64,000 nucleotides of DNA from NCBI RefSeq assembly GCF_001719615.1, contig NZ_MDVX01000008.1:186001-250000 (forward strand), read 5' to 3'. The notes beneath the pieces were generated by a model. It was given only the letters and a program-made list of their open reading frames with translations, was not told the origin of the DNA and ran no database searches. The stretch is from Neptunicoccus sediminis (lineage in GTDB: Bacteria; Pseudomonadota; Alphaproteobacteria; Rhodobacterales; Rhodobacteraceae). The stretch's first letter is position 1. Every line of letters begins with the position of its first letter. Positions 28,917 to 37,167 of the stretch are shown here, one piece after another. The position numbers and the translations under genes are program-made.

Positions 28917-29330
28917 ATGATCGCTTATGTCACAGTTGGCGCCGATGATATGACCGCCGCCAAGAGGTTCTACCAAGCCTTCCTGCCCGCCCTTGGCTAC
29001 ACCCTGACGGAAGGCCCCGAAGGTCTAAGCTATGCGCTGCCGGTATCAACAGGCCAGACGCCGGATATGCCGGATTTTTACGTCAAACCCCCGTTTGACG
29101 GGCAACCCGCCTCTGCCGGAAACGGCAGCATGATCGCATTCGAGGCAAAGACCAATGCAGACGTCCGAACCCTCCACGCCGCCGCCCTTGTCGCAGGGGG
29201 AACAGACGAAGGCCAGCCCGGCTATCGCGCTGCCTACAGCCCGGATTTCTACGTCAGCTACCTAAGAGACCCCCAAGGCAACAAACTCGCACTGTTTTCG
29301 AGTAAGGGGGATGACGATAGGATCGGGTAA
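28917..29330 (+). CDS. VOC superfamily (glyoxalase/dioxygenase fold) protein
   Basis: A 137-residue single-domain protein with the VOC pattern: MIAYVTVGADDMTAAKRFYQAFL at the N-terminus and SYLRDPQGNKLALFS at the C-terminus, where the Asp-Pro-x-Gly-Asn turn is diagnostic. Glu in the typical C-terminal metal position is replaced by Ala (KLALF instead of xIEL), so a metal-dependent catalytic role is uncertain. ATG at 28917 follows AAAGGAG. It stands alone between the SulP terminator and a 294-base non-coding stretch. Confidence 0.85.
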   Translation: MIAYVTVGADDMTAAKRFYQAFLPALGYTLTEGPEGLSYALPVSTGQTPDMPDFYVKPPFDGQPASAGNGSMIAFEAKTNADVRTLHAAALVAGGTDEGQPGYRAAYSPDFYVSYLRDPQGNKLALFSSKGDDDRIG

Positions 29331-29624
29331 CGGAGTTTGGAACACGCGCCGACAGACTGAACCATCAATTGCTGTTAAAGTTGCCGTTCAGTGTTTTAAA
29401 CCAGCCCGTTAATTACTAGGCGCCAAGAACCGCTGACCCCTGCTCCCCTTACGCAACGCAGGGGATATCAACCAAAAGTAGTATTGCGCCTGTCCGTCTT
29501 TCATCCTAAGCTATTGTCACCCATATATTTTTAACAATCAGTTTGAGGATACTTACCCCGCTAAAAGATACCATCTCTACCGAACAACGACAGCAACCCT
29601 CCACTAATAAATCTTGAGAATTTC

Positions 29625-30644
29625 ATGACAACTTTTACTATTCGCGAAGGCGAAACATCCGCGTTTTCGTACTCTTATAACGGTTACAACCCTAGCATCG
29701 ATGTCCGCTTCGTTGCTGGGACTGCAACATCGGCAGATGGGTATCTCGGTTCCGTCATCAGTTCCGCAATGTCTAATGTGAACGGTTACATTACGGCGTC
29801 GAAGACATATTCTTTCGGCGCACGCGCTGACACGACGGACGAACCTGAAGAGCAGTTCACGATTGAGATTTACTATAATGGCTATCTCGACGAAATCATT
29901 ACAGTGATAGTTCAAGACGATCTGGCTTGGCATGGAACGTCTGAAAACGACATCTGGTCAGGTGACACAGGTAGCGACATCTATTTCGGATACGGCGGTG
30001 CAGATGTAATCCGCGGACTAAACGGAAATGACAGTCTGAATGGCGGCACTGAAGACGACCGTCTTGTCGGAGGGAAAGGTTCGGACCAGCTTGACGGGGG
30101 AACCGGCAACGACACCCTTGAAGGCGGAAAAGGCGCAGACGAATTGTCCGCCGGAGCGGGTAATGACATCCTGTTTGGAGGAGGTGGCGCTGACCGATTG
30201 TATGGCGGCGATGGTGAGGATAACCTCTCGGGCGACGGCGGCAAGGACGACATCTTCGGTGGGTCAGGCGATGATTCCCTGTCAGGTGGCAATGGCCACG
30301 ATGCGCTTTACGGGGGGAGCGGCAATGATCTGATCGACGGCGGAAAAGGTCGCGACCTGATCAACGGCGGGGCCGGCAATGACATCCTAACTGGTGGCTC
30401 CTCTGCTGATCAGTTCGTGTTCGCCGGCGACTTCGGGCATGACAGGATCACCGATTTCAGTGTCAAAGGTCGTGAAAAAATTGATCTTTCGGAAAGCGCG
30501 GATATTAAGAGTTTCAGGGATCTGGCGAAAAACTTTGCAATTGATACCGATGGAGGGGTCCTGATCGAAATCAGCCCGGAATCTTCATTGTTGATTGAAG
30601 AAATCCAATTGGCAGAACTGTCATGGCGTGAATTTACATTCTAA
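29625..30644 (+). CDS. RTX calcium-binding repeat protein with Calx-beta-like N-terminus
   Basis: A 339-residue acidic protein probably exported by a type I system, since it has no signal peptide. Residues 1-98 look like a Calx-beta domain (FTIREGETSAFSYSYN and TDEPEEQFTIEIYYNG). Residues 117-262 hold about sixteen GGxGxDxLx nonapeptides that fold as a calcium beta-roll. The C-terminal 75 residues (QFVFAGDFGHDRITDFSVKG, IDLSES) match the region that follows RTX repeats and carries the secretion signal. No catalytic domain is present. No TolC, HlyD or HlyB homologue is nearby. The ribosome site is weak. Confidence 0.9.
   Translation: MTTFTIREGETSAFSYSYNGYNPSIDVRFVAGTATSADGYLGSVISSAMSNVNGYITASKTYSFGARADTTDEPEEQFTIEIYYNGYLDEIITVIVQDDLAWHGTSENDIWSGDTGSDIYFGYGGADVIRGLNGNDSLNGGTEDDRLVGGKGSDQLDGGTGNDTLEGGKGADELSAGAGNDILFGGGGADRLYGGDGEDNLSGDGGKDDIFGGSGDDSLSGGNGHDALYGGSGNDLIDGGKGRDLINGGAGNDILTGGSSADQFVFAGDFGHDRITDFSVKGREKIDLSESADIKSFRDLAKNFAIDTDGGVLIEISPESSLLIEEIQLAELSWREFTF
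29973..30410 (+). repeat. RTX nonapeptide-coding tandem repeats
   Basis: This part of the gene encodes about sixteen consecutive GGxGxDxLx units, a few degenerate (for example GGTEDDRLV, GGSSADQFV). The repeats diverge at the nucleotide level, so this is an old protein repeat rather than a recent DNA expansion. Confidence 0.85.
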
Positions 30645-31006
30645 GAGCGCTTCCGCGTCCCGCATTGTAGCGGGACGCGACCAACTGCCCCGAGAGCGGT
30701 ACCCCTCACGTAGCGCGGATAGGGATTCCGTCTCTTAACGGGCTTGGCAACGAGTATGGCCACCCCATTTAGTAATGACCAAACGTGAAACGGAAATGCG
30801 TGACTCCCGCACTCTTGTGACCATTATCCGAAATACAGCCCTCCCCTCGCAAGGTGCCAACCGGAACGGTCACCACAACACCGCGGCTTTTACTGTTACA
30901 CGTTTACCGCTGTTAACCAAAATTTAGCGAATGTCGGACACTCAGGCGTTTGTCGGAATCTCTCGCGAGTCTACAACTTGTTAAATATTAACACGGAGAG
31001 GTTTAG
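30645..31006. other. Intergenic stretch between RTX gene and GAF histidine kinase
   Basis: I see no credible gene here. It holds the hairpin listed separately at 30654-30679. Just before the kinase it is A+T-richer, with a direct repeat TGTCGGA at 30932-30938 and 30951-30957 that could be part of an operator. The kinase ribosome site GGAGAG lies at 30995-31000. Confidence 0.5.
30654..30679 (+). terminator. Hairpin after the RTX gene, possible terminator
   Basis: A perfect ten-base-pair stem CGCGTCCCGC / GCGGGACGCG with a six-base loop lies ten bases after the RTX stop codon. There is no following T run, so it may stabilise the transcript end rather than terminate by itself. Confidence 0.5.
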
Positions 31007-32215
31007 GTGCGGACATATCCCATACCATTCAACGAAGAAGCGCGGGTTCGCTCGGTGCATGCGGTGCCGGGCATGCAAGAGGCGAACGACAAGGTTTTCG
31101 ACGCAATTTGCGATGCGACCCGAAAAATTCTGGGCTGTCCGGTCGCCCATATCAGCGTTGTTGAGGAAGAGACCCAGTGGTATAAATCCGTTGTCGGAAT
31201 AGAGCTTGAACGGATGCCGAAGAACAACAGTTTCTGCACCCATACCATCATGTCCGGTGAGCCGATGGTCATTCCCGATCTCAGCAAGGATCCCAGATTT
31301 GCGAAACATCCGATGGTGGTAGAGGGCGGTCCGGGTGCCCGTTTTTACGCCGGTGTGCCGCTGATCCTGTCATCCGGCCAGCGATTCGGCAGCCTCTGCG
31401 GTCTGGATTTTGTGCCCCATGACGCCCCTGCCGAAGAGCAGATGGCCGTGCTGGAGGATTTGGGCCGCGCCGTTGTCGCAGCGCTTGAAGGGGTGCCGCC
31501 CACGCCGGTGGACCGGAGCGAAGATCCTTCTGTTCAATCGACATTCATCACCCTTGTCGGACATGAATTGCGCACCCCGCTTTCTGTTCTGCTCGGCAGT
31601 ATCAAACTGCTAGAGGCGACAGCACAGCGGGGGGTCAACACGTCACTGATCAGTTCCGCAAGCAAGTCCGCCGCCCATCTGACGGAACTGGTCGAAAAAG
31701 TGATCCAGTTCAGTAACGCAGCCACCGGCGAACTTCGTTTGAATGAACAAACCTGCGATCTGAACAGTCTTCTTGAAGACACAGCCGATCTGGTTTTGCC
31801 CGGTCAGGATGGCACGCTGAAAACGATCTCGATGGAGGAAAACCGCTTCGTCGCCCCGATCCTGCTTGACCCGAACCAGATCAAAATCGCGCTGCACGCG
31901 CTTGCGCTGAATGCGATCAATCACGGTGGTGCAGAGATCACAGTGGGCAGCCGTCAGGATGCGGAAGGGAATGTCGAACTCTTGGTGACGGACAACGGCC
32001 AACTGGATGAAAGCGTTGAACTGAGCGCGCTTTACGAACCGTTTTTTGTTGGCGGAGACATCCAGAACCGCGACACCCGCGGCGGGCTTGGATTGGGGCT
32101 GCCGCTGACCCGCAAGCTGGTGGAACTGCACGGCGGCGAGTTTGAAGTAGAGAAAAGCGACGACTATACCAGAGCCGTCATTCGCCTACCGGCGTGGCGT
32201 CTGGAGGCGGCTTAA
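31007..32215 (+). CDS. Soluble GAF-domain sensor histidine kinase
   Basis: A cytoplasmic two-component kinase of 402 residues without membrane segments. Residues 25-163 form a GAF domain (CPVAHISVVEEETQWYKSVVG, FCTHTIMSGEPMVIPDL, YAGVPLILSSGQRFGSLCGLD). The phosphoacceptor is H186 in TLVGHELRTPLS. The ATPase domain shows ALALNAINHGG (N box), VTDNGQ (G1) and GGLGLGLPLTRKLVELHGG (G2). GTG at 31007 is preceded by GGAGAG with a six-base gap. No response regulator is adjacent, so the partner is elsewhere. The ligand is unknown. Confidence 0.9.
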   Translation: MRTYPIPFNEEARVRSVHAVPGMQEANDKVFDAICDATRKILGCPVAHISVVEEETQWYKSVVGIELERMPKNNSFCTHTIMSGEPMVIPDLSKDPRFAKHPMVVEGGPGARFYAGVPLILSSGQRFGSLCGLDFVPHDAPAEEQMAVLEDLGRAVVAALEGVPPTPVDRSEDPSVQSTFITLVGHELRTPLSVLLGSIKLLEATAQRGVNTSLISSASKSAAHLTELVEKVIQFSNAATGELRLNEQTCDLNSLLEDTADLVLPGQDGTLKTISMEENRFVAPILLDPNQIKIALHALALNAINHGGAEITVGSRQDAEGNVELLVTDNGQLDESVELSALYEPFFVGGDIQNRDTRGGLGLGLPLTRKLVELHGGEFEVEKSDDYTRAVIRLPAWRLEAA

Positions 32216-32267
32216 CCCCTTAAAACGTGGGGGGCATCAGCCCCTCGCGCTTGGGTGGCAACTCCTC

Positions 32268-33347
32268 CTAAAATACAATCACATTGCGCCGGGATTTTCC
32301 GGCTTTCGTGTCTGCAATCGCCTCGTTGATCCGGTCGAGCGGGTAGCGGTTGGTGATTAATTCGTCGAGTTTGAGACCGCCCTGCCGGTAGAGATCAATC
32401 ATCCACGGAATGTCCCGTTTCAGCACCGTGCCCCCCATCAACGACCCTGTGATCGACTGGCTGAGCGCCGAGAGCACGACGGGTTCATAGCTCGCCTTTG
32501 CGCCAGAGGGCGGCATGCCGACCATCACCATTTGCCCCCGTGCCGCCAGATAGCGGGGCGCGGTTTCAAAGACCTTGATGGCGCCCACAGTGATAAAGAC
32601 GTAATCCGCCCCGCGCCCGCCGGTTATGGTGCGCACCCGTTTCACCAGCCCGTCAGTCCCTGCATTCAGCGCATGGGTCGCGCCGAATTCCAGCGCTCCG
32701 TCCAGTTTCTCGTCTTCCAGATCCAGCGCGATGATCGTGCTGGCCCCCGCGATCCGCGCGCCCTGAATGGTGTTCAGCCCGACACCGCCCGCGCCAATCA
32801 CCACCACAGATGCGCCTGGCCGCACGCCAGCGGTGTTCACCACGGCGCCAAGGCCGGTGATCACACCGCAGGACAGCAGGCTGGCCACATCCATCGGGAT
32901 GTCATCGGGCAGCGGGGCGATCTGACTCTGATCCACCACTACCTCTTCGGCAAAAGCGCCTGTTAGCAACCCGTGTTCCGCCACTTCGCCTTCTTCCAGT
33001 CGGATCGGGGATTGCGCCACGCGGTCGGTTCCGGTTTCGCAATTCACCGGATGGCCGTCCGCACAGGTGGGACAGGTGCCACAGGATTTGATCAGCGTCA
33101 CCAACACCGGATCTCCGATGCTGTAGCCTGCCACCCCCGACCCGATTGCCGAGATGCGGCCCGCGGCCTCATGTCCGTAGACAGCAGGCAAATGCCCGCC
33201 CCAAGCGCCTTCGATATAGGAAATATCCGAATGGCAGATGGCACAGGCTTCGAGTTTCACCTGCACTTGCCCCGCCTCGGGGGGCAACAGCGTGATTTCT
33301 TCGATGCTCAGATTCTGGCCAAATTCACGGCAGACGGCAGCTTTCAT
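32268..33347 (-). CDS. Zinc-dependent alcohol dehydrogenase (MDR family)
   Basis: An NAD(P)-dependent alcohol/aldehyde oxidoreductase of 359 residues. The catalytic zinc site is C38-H39 and G58-H59-E60. The structural zinc is held by C89, C92, C95 and C103 (CGTCPTCADGHPVNC). The Rossmann motif is VVIGAGGVGLNTIQGA near residue 187. It resembles class III or aryl-alcohol dehydrogenase-like enzymes. It is the last gene of a minus-strand operon, 18 bases after guanidinobutyrase, which suggests work on an aldehyde or alcohol from guanidine or polyamine breakdown. The substrate is inferred only from context. Confidence 0.88.
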   Translation of the reverse strand: MKAAVCREFGQNLSIEEITLLPPEAGQVQVKLEACAICHSDISYIEGAWGGHLPAVYGHEAAGRISAIGSGVAGYSIGDPVLVTLIKSCGTCPTCADGHPVNCETGTDRVAQSPIRLEEGEVAEHGLLTGAFAEEVVVDQSQIAPLPDDIPMDVASLLSCGVITGLGAVVNTAGVRPGASVVVIGAGGVGLNTIQGARIAGASTIIALDLEDEKLDGALEFGATHALNAGTDGLVKRVRTITGGRGADYVFITVGAIKVFETAPRYLAARGQMVMVGMPPSGAKASYEPVVLSALSQSITGSLMGGTVLKRDIPWMIDLYRQGGLKLDELITNRYPLDRINEAIADTKAGKSRRNVIVF

Positions 33348-33365
33348 GGGAATTATCCTTTTGTG

Positions 33366-34310
33366 TCAGTATTTTGCAGAAACGCCGGGCAGGATGCACA
33401 GCATTTCATAAATCAGGTTCGCCGCCACCAGCGCGGTGTTCCCGCTCGGGTCATAGGGGGGCGAGACCTCAACCAGATCGGTGCCTACGATATTCAGCCC
33501 TTTCAACCCGCGGATCAGCTCCACGGCCTGTGGCGGGGTCAACCCGCAGATTTCCGGCGTGCCGGTTCCCGGCGCATAGGCCGGATCGAGGCTGTCGATG
33601 TCATAGGTGATGTAACAGGGCGTATCGCCAATCTTTTCGCGGATGCGTTTCGCCAGCGGTGAGAGGGATTTGTGCCAGATTTCTTCGGCCTGAACCACCG
33701 TGAACCCCCAGCGCCGCGCCTCGTCAAAATCGTCAGCGGCATAGCCTGTGCCGCGCAGGCCGATCTGGAACACTTTGTCATCCTGTAACAGCCCTTCTTC
33801 ATGGGCGCGGCGGAACGGGGTGCCGTGGGCGATGTCCTCGCCAAACATATGTTCGTTAATGTCCGCATGGGCATCCACATGCACCAGCGCCACTGGCCCG
33901 TGTTTTTTGGCAATCGCCCGCAGCACCGGCAGGCTGAGCGTGTGATCCCCGCCAAGGGTCATTGGGATCACATCATGCTGCAACACATCGTCGTAATAGG
34001 CGGTGATCCGGCGGACCGTGTCCTTTAGATCAAAGGTATTGATCGCCACATCCCCCAGATCGGCACATTGCAGATGTTCAAACGGGGCGGCTTTGGTCCA
34101 CATATTATAGGGGCGCAGCATGTTGCTTTCGGCGCGTATCTGCTTGGGGCCGAACCGCGTGCCCGACCGCCAGCTTGTGCCGATGTCCATCGGAATGCCG
34201 ATAAACCCTACATCCAGCCCCTCGGCGGTGTCCGCCACAGGCAGGCGCATAAAAGTCCCCGGCCCGCCGAAGCGGGGCATTTCGTTTCCACCCATCGGTT
34301 GATTATACAT
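33366..34310 (-). CDS. gbuA: Guanidinobutyrase-like ureohydrolase
   Basis: A Mn-dependent ureohydrolase of 314 residues. The metal motifs are GGDHTLSLPVL, VHVDAHADINEH and YDIDSLDPAYAPGTGTP. The N-terminus QPMGGNEMPRFGGPGTFMRLP and the segments GTRFGPKQIRAES and AAPFEHLQCADLGDVAINTF closely resemble Pseudomonas guanidinobutyrase GbuA as I remember it, rather than agmatinase. The expected reaction is 4-guanidinobutyrate to 4-aminobutyrate and urea. It follows the second ureohydrolase with one base between genes. Guanidinopropionase is the main alternative. Confidence 0.82.
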   Translation of the reverse strand: MYNQPMGGNEMPRFGGPGTFMRLPVADTAEGLDVGFIGIPMDIGTSWRSGTRFGPKQIRAESNMLRPYNMWTKAAPFEHLQCADLGDVAINTFDLKDTVRRITAYYDDVLQHDVIPMTLGGDHTLSLPVLRAIAKKHGPVALVHVDAHADINEHMFGEDIAHGTPFRRAHEEGLLQDDKVFQIGLRGTGYAADDFDEARRWGFTVVQAEEIWHKSLSPLAKRIREKIGDTPCYITYDIDSLDPAYAPGTGTPEICGLTPPQAVELIRGLKGLNIVGTDLVEVSPPYDPSGNTALVAANLIYEMLCILPGVSAKY

Positions 34311-34311
34311 C

Positions 34312-35280
34312 TTACGCTCCGAATTTCTGGCGATGGGCCCAGAGGCACATCAGTTCAACGGCAACATGGGCACCTGCGATGGCTGTCGCGCCGCTAACGT
34401 CATATTGGGGCGAGACTTCGACGACATCCATACCGATGACATTGATTCCTGCCAGTCCGCGCAGGATCGCTGCGGCCTGTGCGCTCGACAAGCCGCCCCA
34501 GACGGGTGTGCCGGTTCCCGGTGCAAAGGCAGGATCAAGGGCGTCGATGTCAAAGGTCACATAGGTTTTATGATCGCCCAGAACCTCTTTGATCCGCGCC
34601 ACGGTCGCTTCGGGACCGATGCGGTGCACCTCGGGCGCGTCGATGATATTGACGCCAAGCGTGTCTTCATTGGTGGTGCGGATGCCCACCTGAACAGAGC
34701 GTTCGGGAATAACCAAACCCTCTTTCACGGCCTTGTAAAACATGGTGCCGTGGTCGATGCGTTCCGGATCGTCATCAACCCAAGTGTCGCTATGGGCATC
34801 AAATTGCAGCAAGGACACCGGCCCGTGTTTTTCCACGTGGGCCTTGAGGATCGGATAGGTCACATAGTGATCACCGCCAAGGGACAGGCAGGCGGTATCC
34901 GTCGCCAGAATACCGGCGATATGGGCCTGTAACGCCTTGGGAAATTCCCACGTTTTAGCATGATCAAAAGCCACATCACCATAATCGGCCACGTTAAATT
35001 CCACCAGTGGGTCCACATCCCAGCCATAGGGTGCATCGGGGGATTGCAGGCTGGATGCCTCGCGGATGGCGCGAGGGCCAAGCCTTGTTCCGGGGCGGTT
35101 GGTCACAGCGCAATCAAAAGGAATGCCCGTCACTGCCAGATCAACCCCGGTCAGATCCTTGCTGTAGGTCCGGCGCAAAAATGAGGTCACACCGGCGTAG
35201 GTTGCTTCAAACCCGTGTCCCTTATACCCCTGTCGCGTGATGCCTTCGTCAATGACTTTTGCTGCGTCTTCCAGTGCCAT
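34312..35280 (-). CDS. speB: Agmatinase family ureohydrolase
   Basis: A second Mn-dependent ureohydrolase, 322 residues, probably converting agmatine to putrescine and urea. The metal motifs are LGGDHYVTYPIL, LQFDAHSDTW and FDIDALDPAFAPGTGTP. The N-terminal segment AVTGIPFDCAVTNRPGTRLGPRAIREAS is agmatinase-like and clearly different from the adjacent paralogue. I chose ATG at 35280 with GAAAGG upstream; the frame extends to 35334 without a good site. It is first in the operon speB-gbuA-alcohol dehydrogenase. A putrescine-type aminotransferase lies 7 kb away and could act downstream. Confidence 0.85.
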   Translation of the reverse strand: MALEDAAKVIDEGITRQGYKGHGFEATYAGVTSFLRRTYSKDLTGVDLAVTGIPFDCAVTNRPGTRLGPRAIREASSLQSPDAPYGWDVDPLVEFNVADYGDVAFDHAKTWEFPKALQAHIAGILATDTACLSLGGDHYVTYPILKAHVEKHGPVSLLQFDAHSDTWVDDDPERIDHGTMFYKAVKEGLVIPERSVQVGIRTTNEDTLGVNIIDAPEVHRIGPEATVARIKEVLGDHKTYVTFDIDALDPAFAPGTGTPVWGGLSSAQAAAILRGLAGINVIGMDVVEVSPQYDVSGATAIAGAHVAVELMCLWAHRQKFGA

Positions 35281-35387
35281 GATGCGCCTTTCGTGTGTTT
35301 GCCACAGCATTTGCACAAGGCACACAAAAAACAAGCCCGCTTTGCCACCAAAGCCGGAAATTCCCCAGCGTCAGAAAATGCGCACCA

Positions 35388-36974
35388 TCACTCGTCGGTC
35401 GGGAAGTCCAGCAGGTTGGCATGGCGCAGGGTACGCACCGGATAGGCTTCGTCCGATTTGAATTTCTCCAGCGAAAAATCAGGCTCCAGCCGCTTCAGTT
35501 GATCGGCAACGATGTGCATCTTTTCCCGTTCTCCGGTATGGGCGAAAAGGGCCAGCAGATGGCGCAGCGGCGGACGGAAGTTCGGCGCGGCCTTGCGCGC
35601 GGATTCCCCGAAGAGGATCGCCTCGTCATACCGCCCCGAGGCAATGCAACTGATGCAATGGAAGGTGTCCCACCAGTGGTGAAAACTGGAACGCCCCGCA
35701 ACTGAAGTGGCCTTTTTGGTCAGGGCATAGGCGGCTTCGCTGTCACCGTCCCACATATTTGCACTGGCCAGAGACACCATTGAAAACGCACCCGACAGGT
35801 TCGGGTCGAGCCGCTGCTGCGCCACCGCATTGGCCGCCCCGAGGTCGGCAAACATCAAGACCTGAACCTGACTGACCAGCGCCTGCACCAGCGGGTTTTC
35901 CCCGTCCAGTTCCATCGCCTTGCGGTTCAATTCTTCGATCTGGTCCAGATCGGCCTGCGCGTCCCGGCTAAGGAGTTCGGTCAGGCGGATGGTTTTCAAC
36001 AGGCTCTGCCACGCCAGAAACAACCCGTTGCGGTCAATATCAAAGGCATTCTGGAACAGGCGGTCCGCAACGTCGAGACGACCCGCCTCAAAGCTTTCCA
36101 TCTCGCGCACGGCCCGCCGCGCCATCGCAGCAGAGGCCAGCTCCGGGCGTTCGGACGGGAACGCCTTACCCATCGCATCAAGGGTTTTCTCTGCTGCTTC
36201 AATGGTGATGTCGGCCAGTAAATCCTCGCTCGCCGCCTTTAGTGCGCCACTGTTGACCAGCGCCTTTTGCGTGTGCAGCACCCGCCCTGTTCCGGGATGG
36301 ATCAAACGGATGAAGGCTAGACTCTTGCCGTCTTCCTCTGCGACATGGGCGGTTATTTCGATCTCGGCCTCGTCGTGATCGCTTTCGGCCATGCGCACAT
36401 CGACCTGACGCCATGCCCTTACTTGCTCGGCAATGTTCTGACCGATCTGATCCGCAAGAACATCGCTCAGGATGCTCTGAGAGCCGCCCAGCCCTTCGCT
36501 TCTGCGGGTGCGCAGGGTCAAGCCGTGGTTGCGCGCAGCATAGGCTGTCTTGCGACGTTCAAATGCGTCACGCAATTCCGCCAGCCAGTCTTCAAAGGCA
36601 GGGTCGCGCACGCTGAGCCCTTCCAGCAATTCGCGTGTTTCATCTGTGCGGATCTCTGCATTGTCCCAGTCAACGACCACCGCATTCACATCCAGACAGG
36701 CGGTGGTGCGATCCACGACAAAGCAGGATTTATACGCCCCGAGCGCCTTGCGGATCTGGGTCAGCTCCTGGCGCAGGCTTTGTCCGGCCTGCTCGGGATC
36801 CCGCCCGCTCCACAGCTTTTCCTCCAGAAACCGCCTTGGCCGCGCCTTTCCATCGGTTAACGCCAGTATCGCCAGCAAAGCGCAGGACTTTGCCCCTTTG
36901 GGTGTCAGATTCTCTCCGTTCGGGCCGGTAATTTGCAGTGGCCCTATGGTCTGGATCGCTAATGGATTGGTCAC
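35388..36974 (-). CDS. SARP-like winged-helix regulator with helical C-terminal region
   Basis: A 528-residue putative transcription regulator. Residues 1-95 resemble the OmpR/SARP-type winged helix (GPLQITGPNGENLTPKGAKSC, then ALLAILALTDGKARPRRFLEE and SLRQELTQIRKALG). The middle resembles the part of CadC-like or adenylate-cyclase-like regulators that binds signals. Residues 300-520 are helical and TPR-like, with alternating A/L-rich helices. It has no membrane segment. It is divergent from the collagen-like PAP2 gene across 193 bases, so it may regulate that gene. The signal is unknown. Confidence 0.75.
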   Translation of the reverse strand: MTNPLAIQTIGPLQITGPNGENLTPKGAKSCALLAILALTDGKARPRRFLEEKLWSGRDPEQAGQSLRQELTQIRKALGAYKSCFVVDRTTACLDVNAVVVDWDNAEIRTDETRELLEGLSVRDPAFEDWLAELRDAFERRKTAYAARNHGLTLRTRRSEGLGGSQSILSDVLADQIGQNIAEQVRAWRQVDVRMAESDHDEAEIEITAHVAEEDGKSLAFIRLIHPGTGRVLHTQKALVNSGALKAASEDLLADITIEAAEKTLDAMGKAFPSERPELASAAMARRAVREMESFEAGRLDVADRLFQNAFDIDRNGLFLAWQSLLKTIRLTELLSRDAQADLDQIEELNRKAMELDGENPLVQALVSQVQVLMFADLGAANAVAQQRLDPNLSGAFSMVSLASANMWDGDSEAAYALTKKATSVAGRSSFHHWWDTFHCISCIASGRYDEAILFGESARKAAPNFRPPLRHLLALFAHTGEREKMHIVADQLKRLEPDFSLEKFKSDEAYPVRTLRHANLLDFPTDE

Positions 36975-37167
36975 AACACTAAAATTCGCCTTTAATTCCC
37001 CTCGGACACGCCCCCACCGTCAGAGCCTGCACCCAATGGTGGTATCTTAGCAGGAGTTTCGCGATAATGTGAATTAATCGTGAATATATCCGGCATTTTG
37101 CAGCGATGATTTGACATAATCCTCCTCAGTTCATTCAATGTAGCCATTGATTGAAGGAGTTTGGTTT

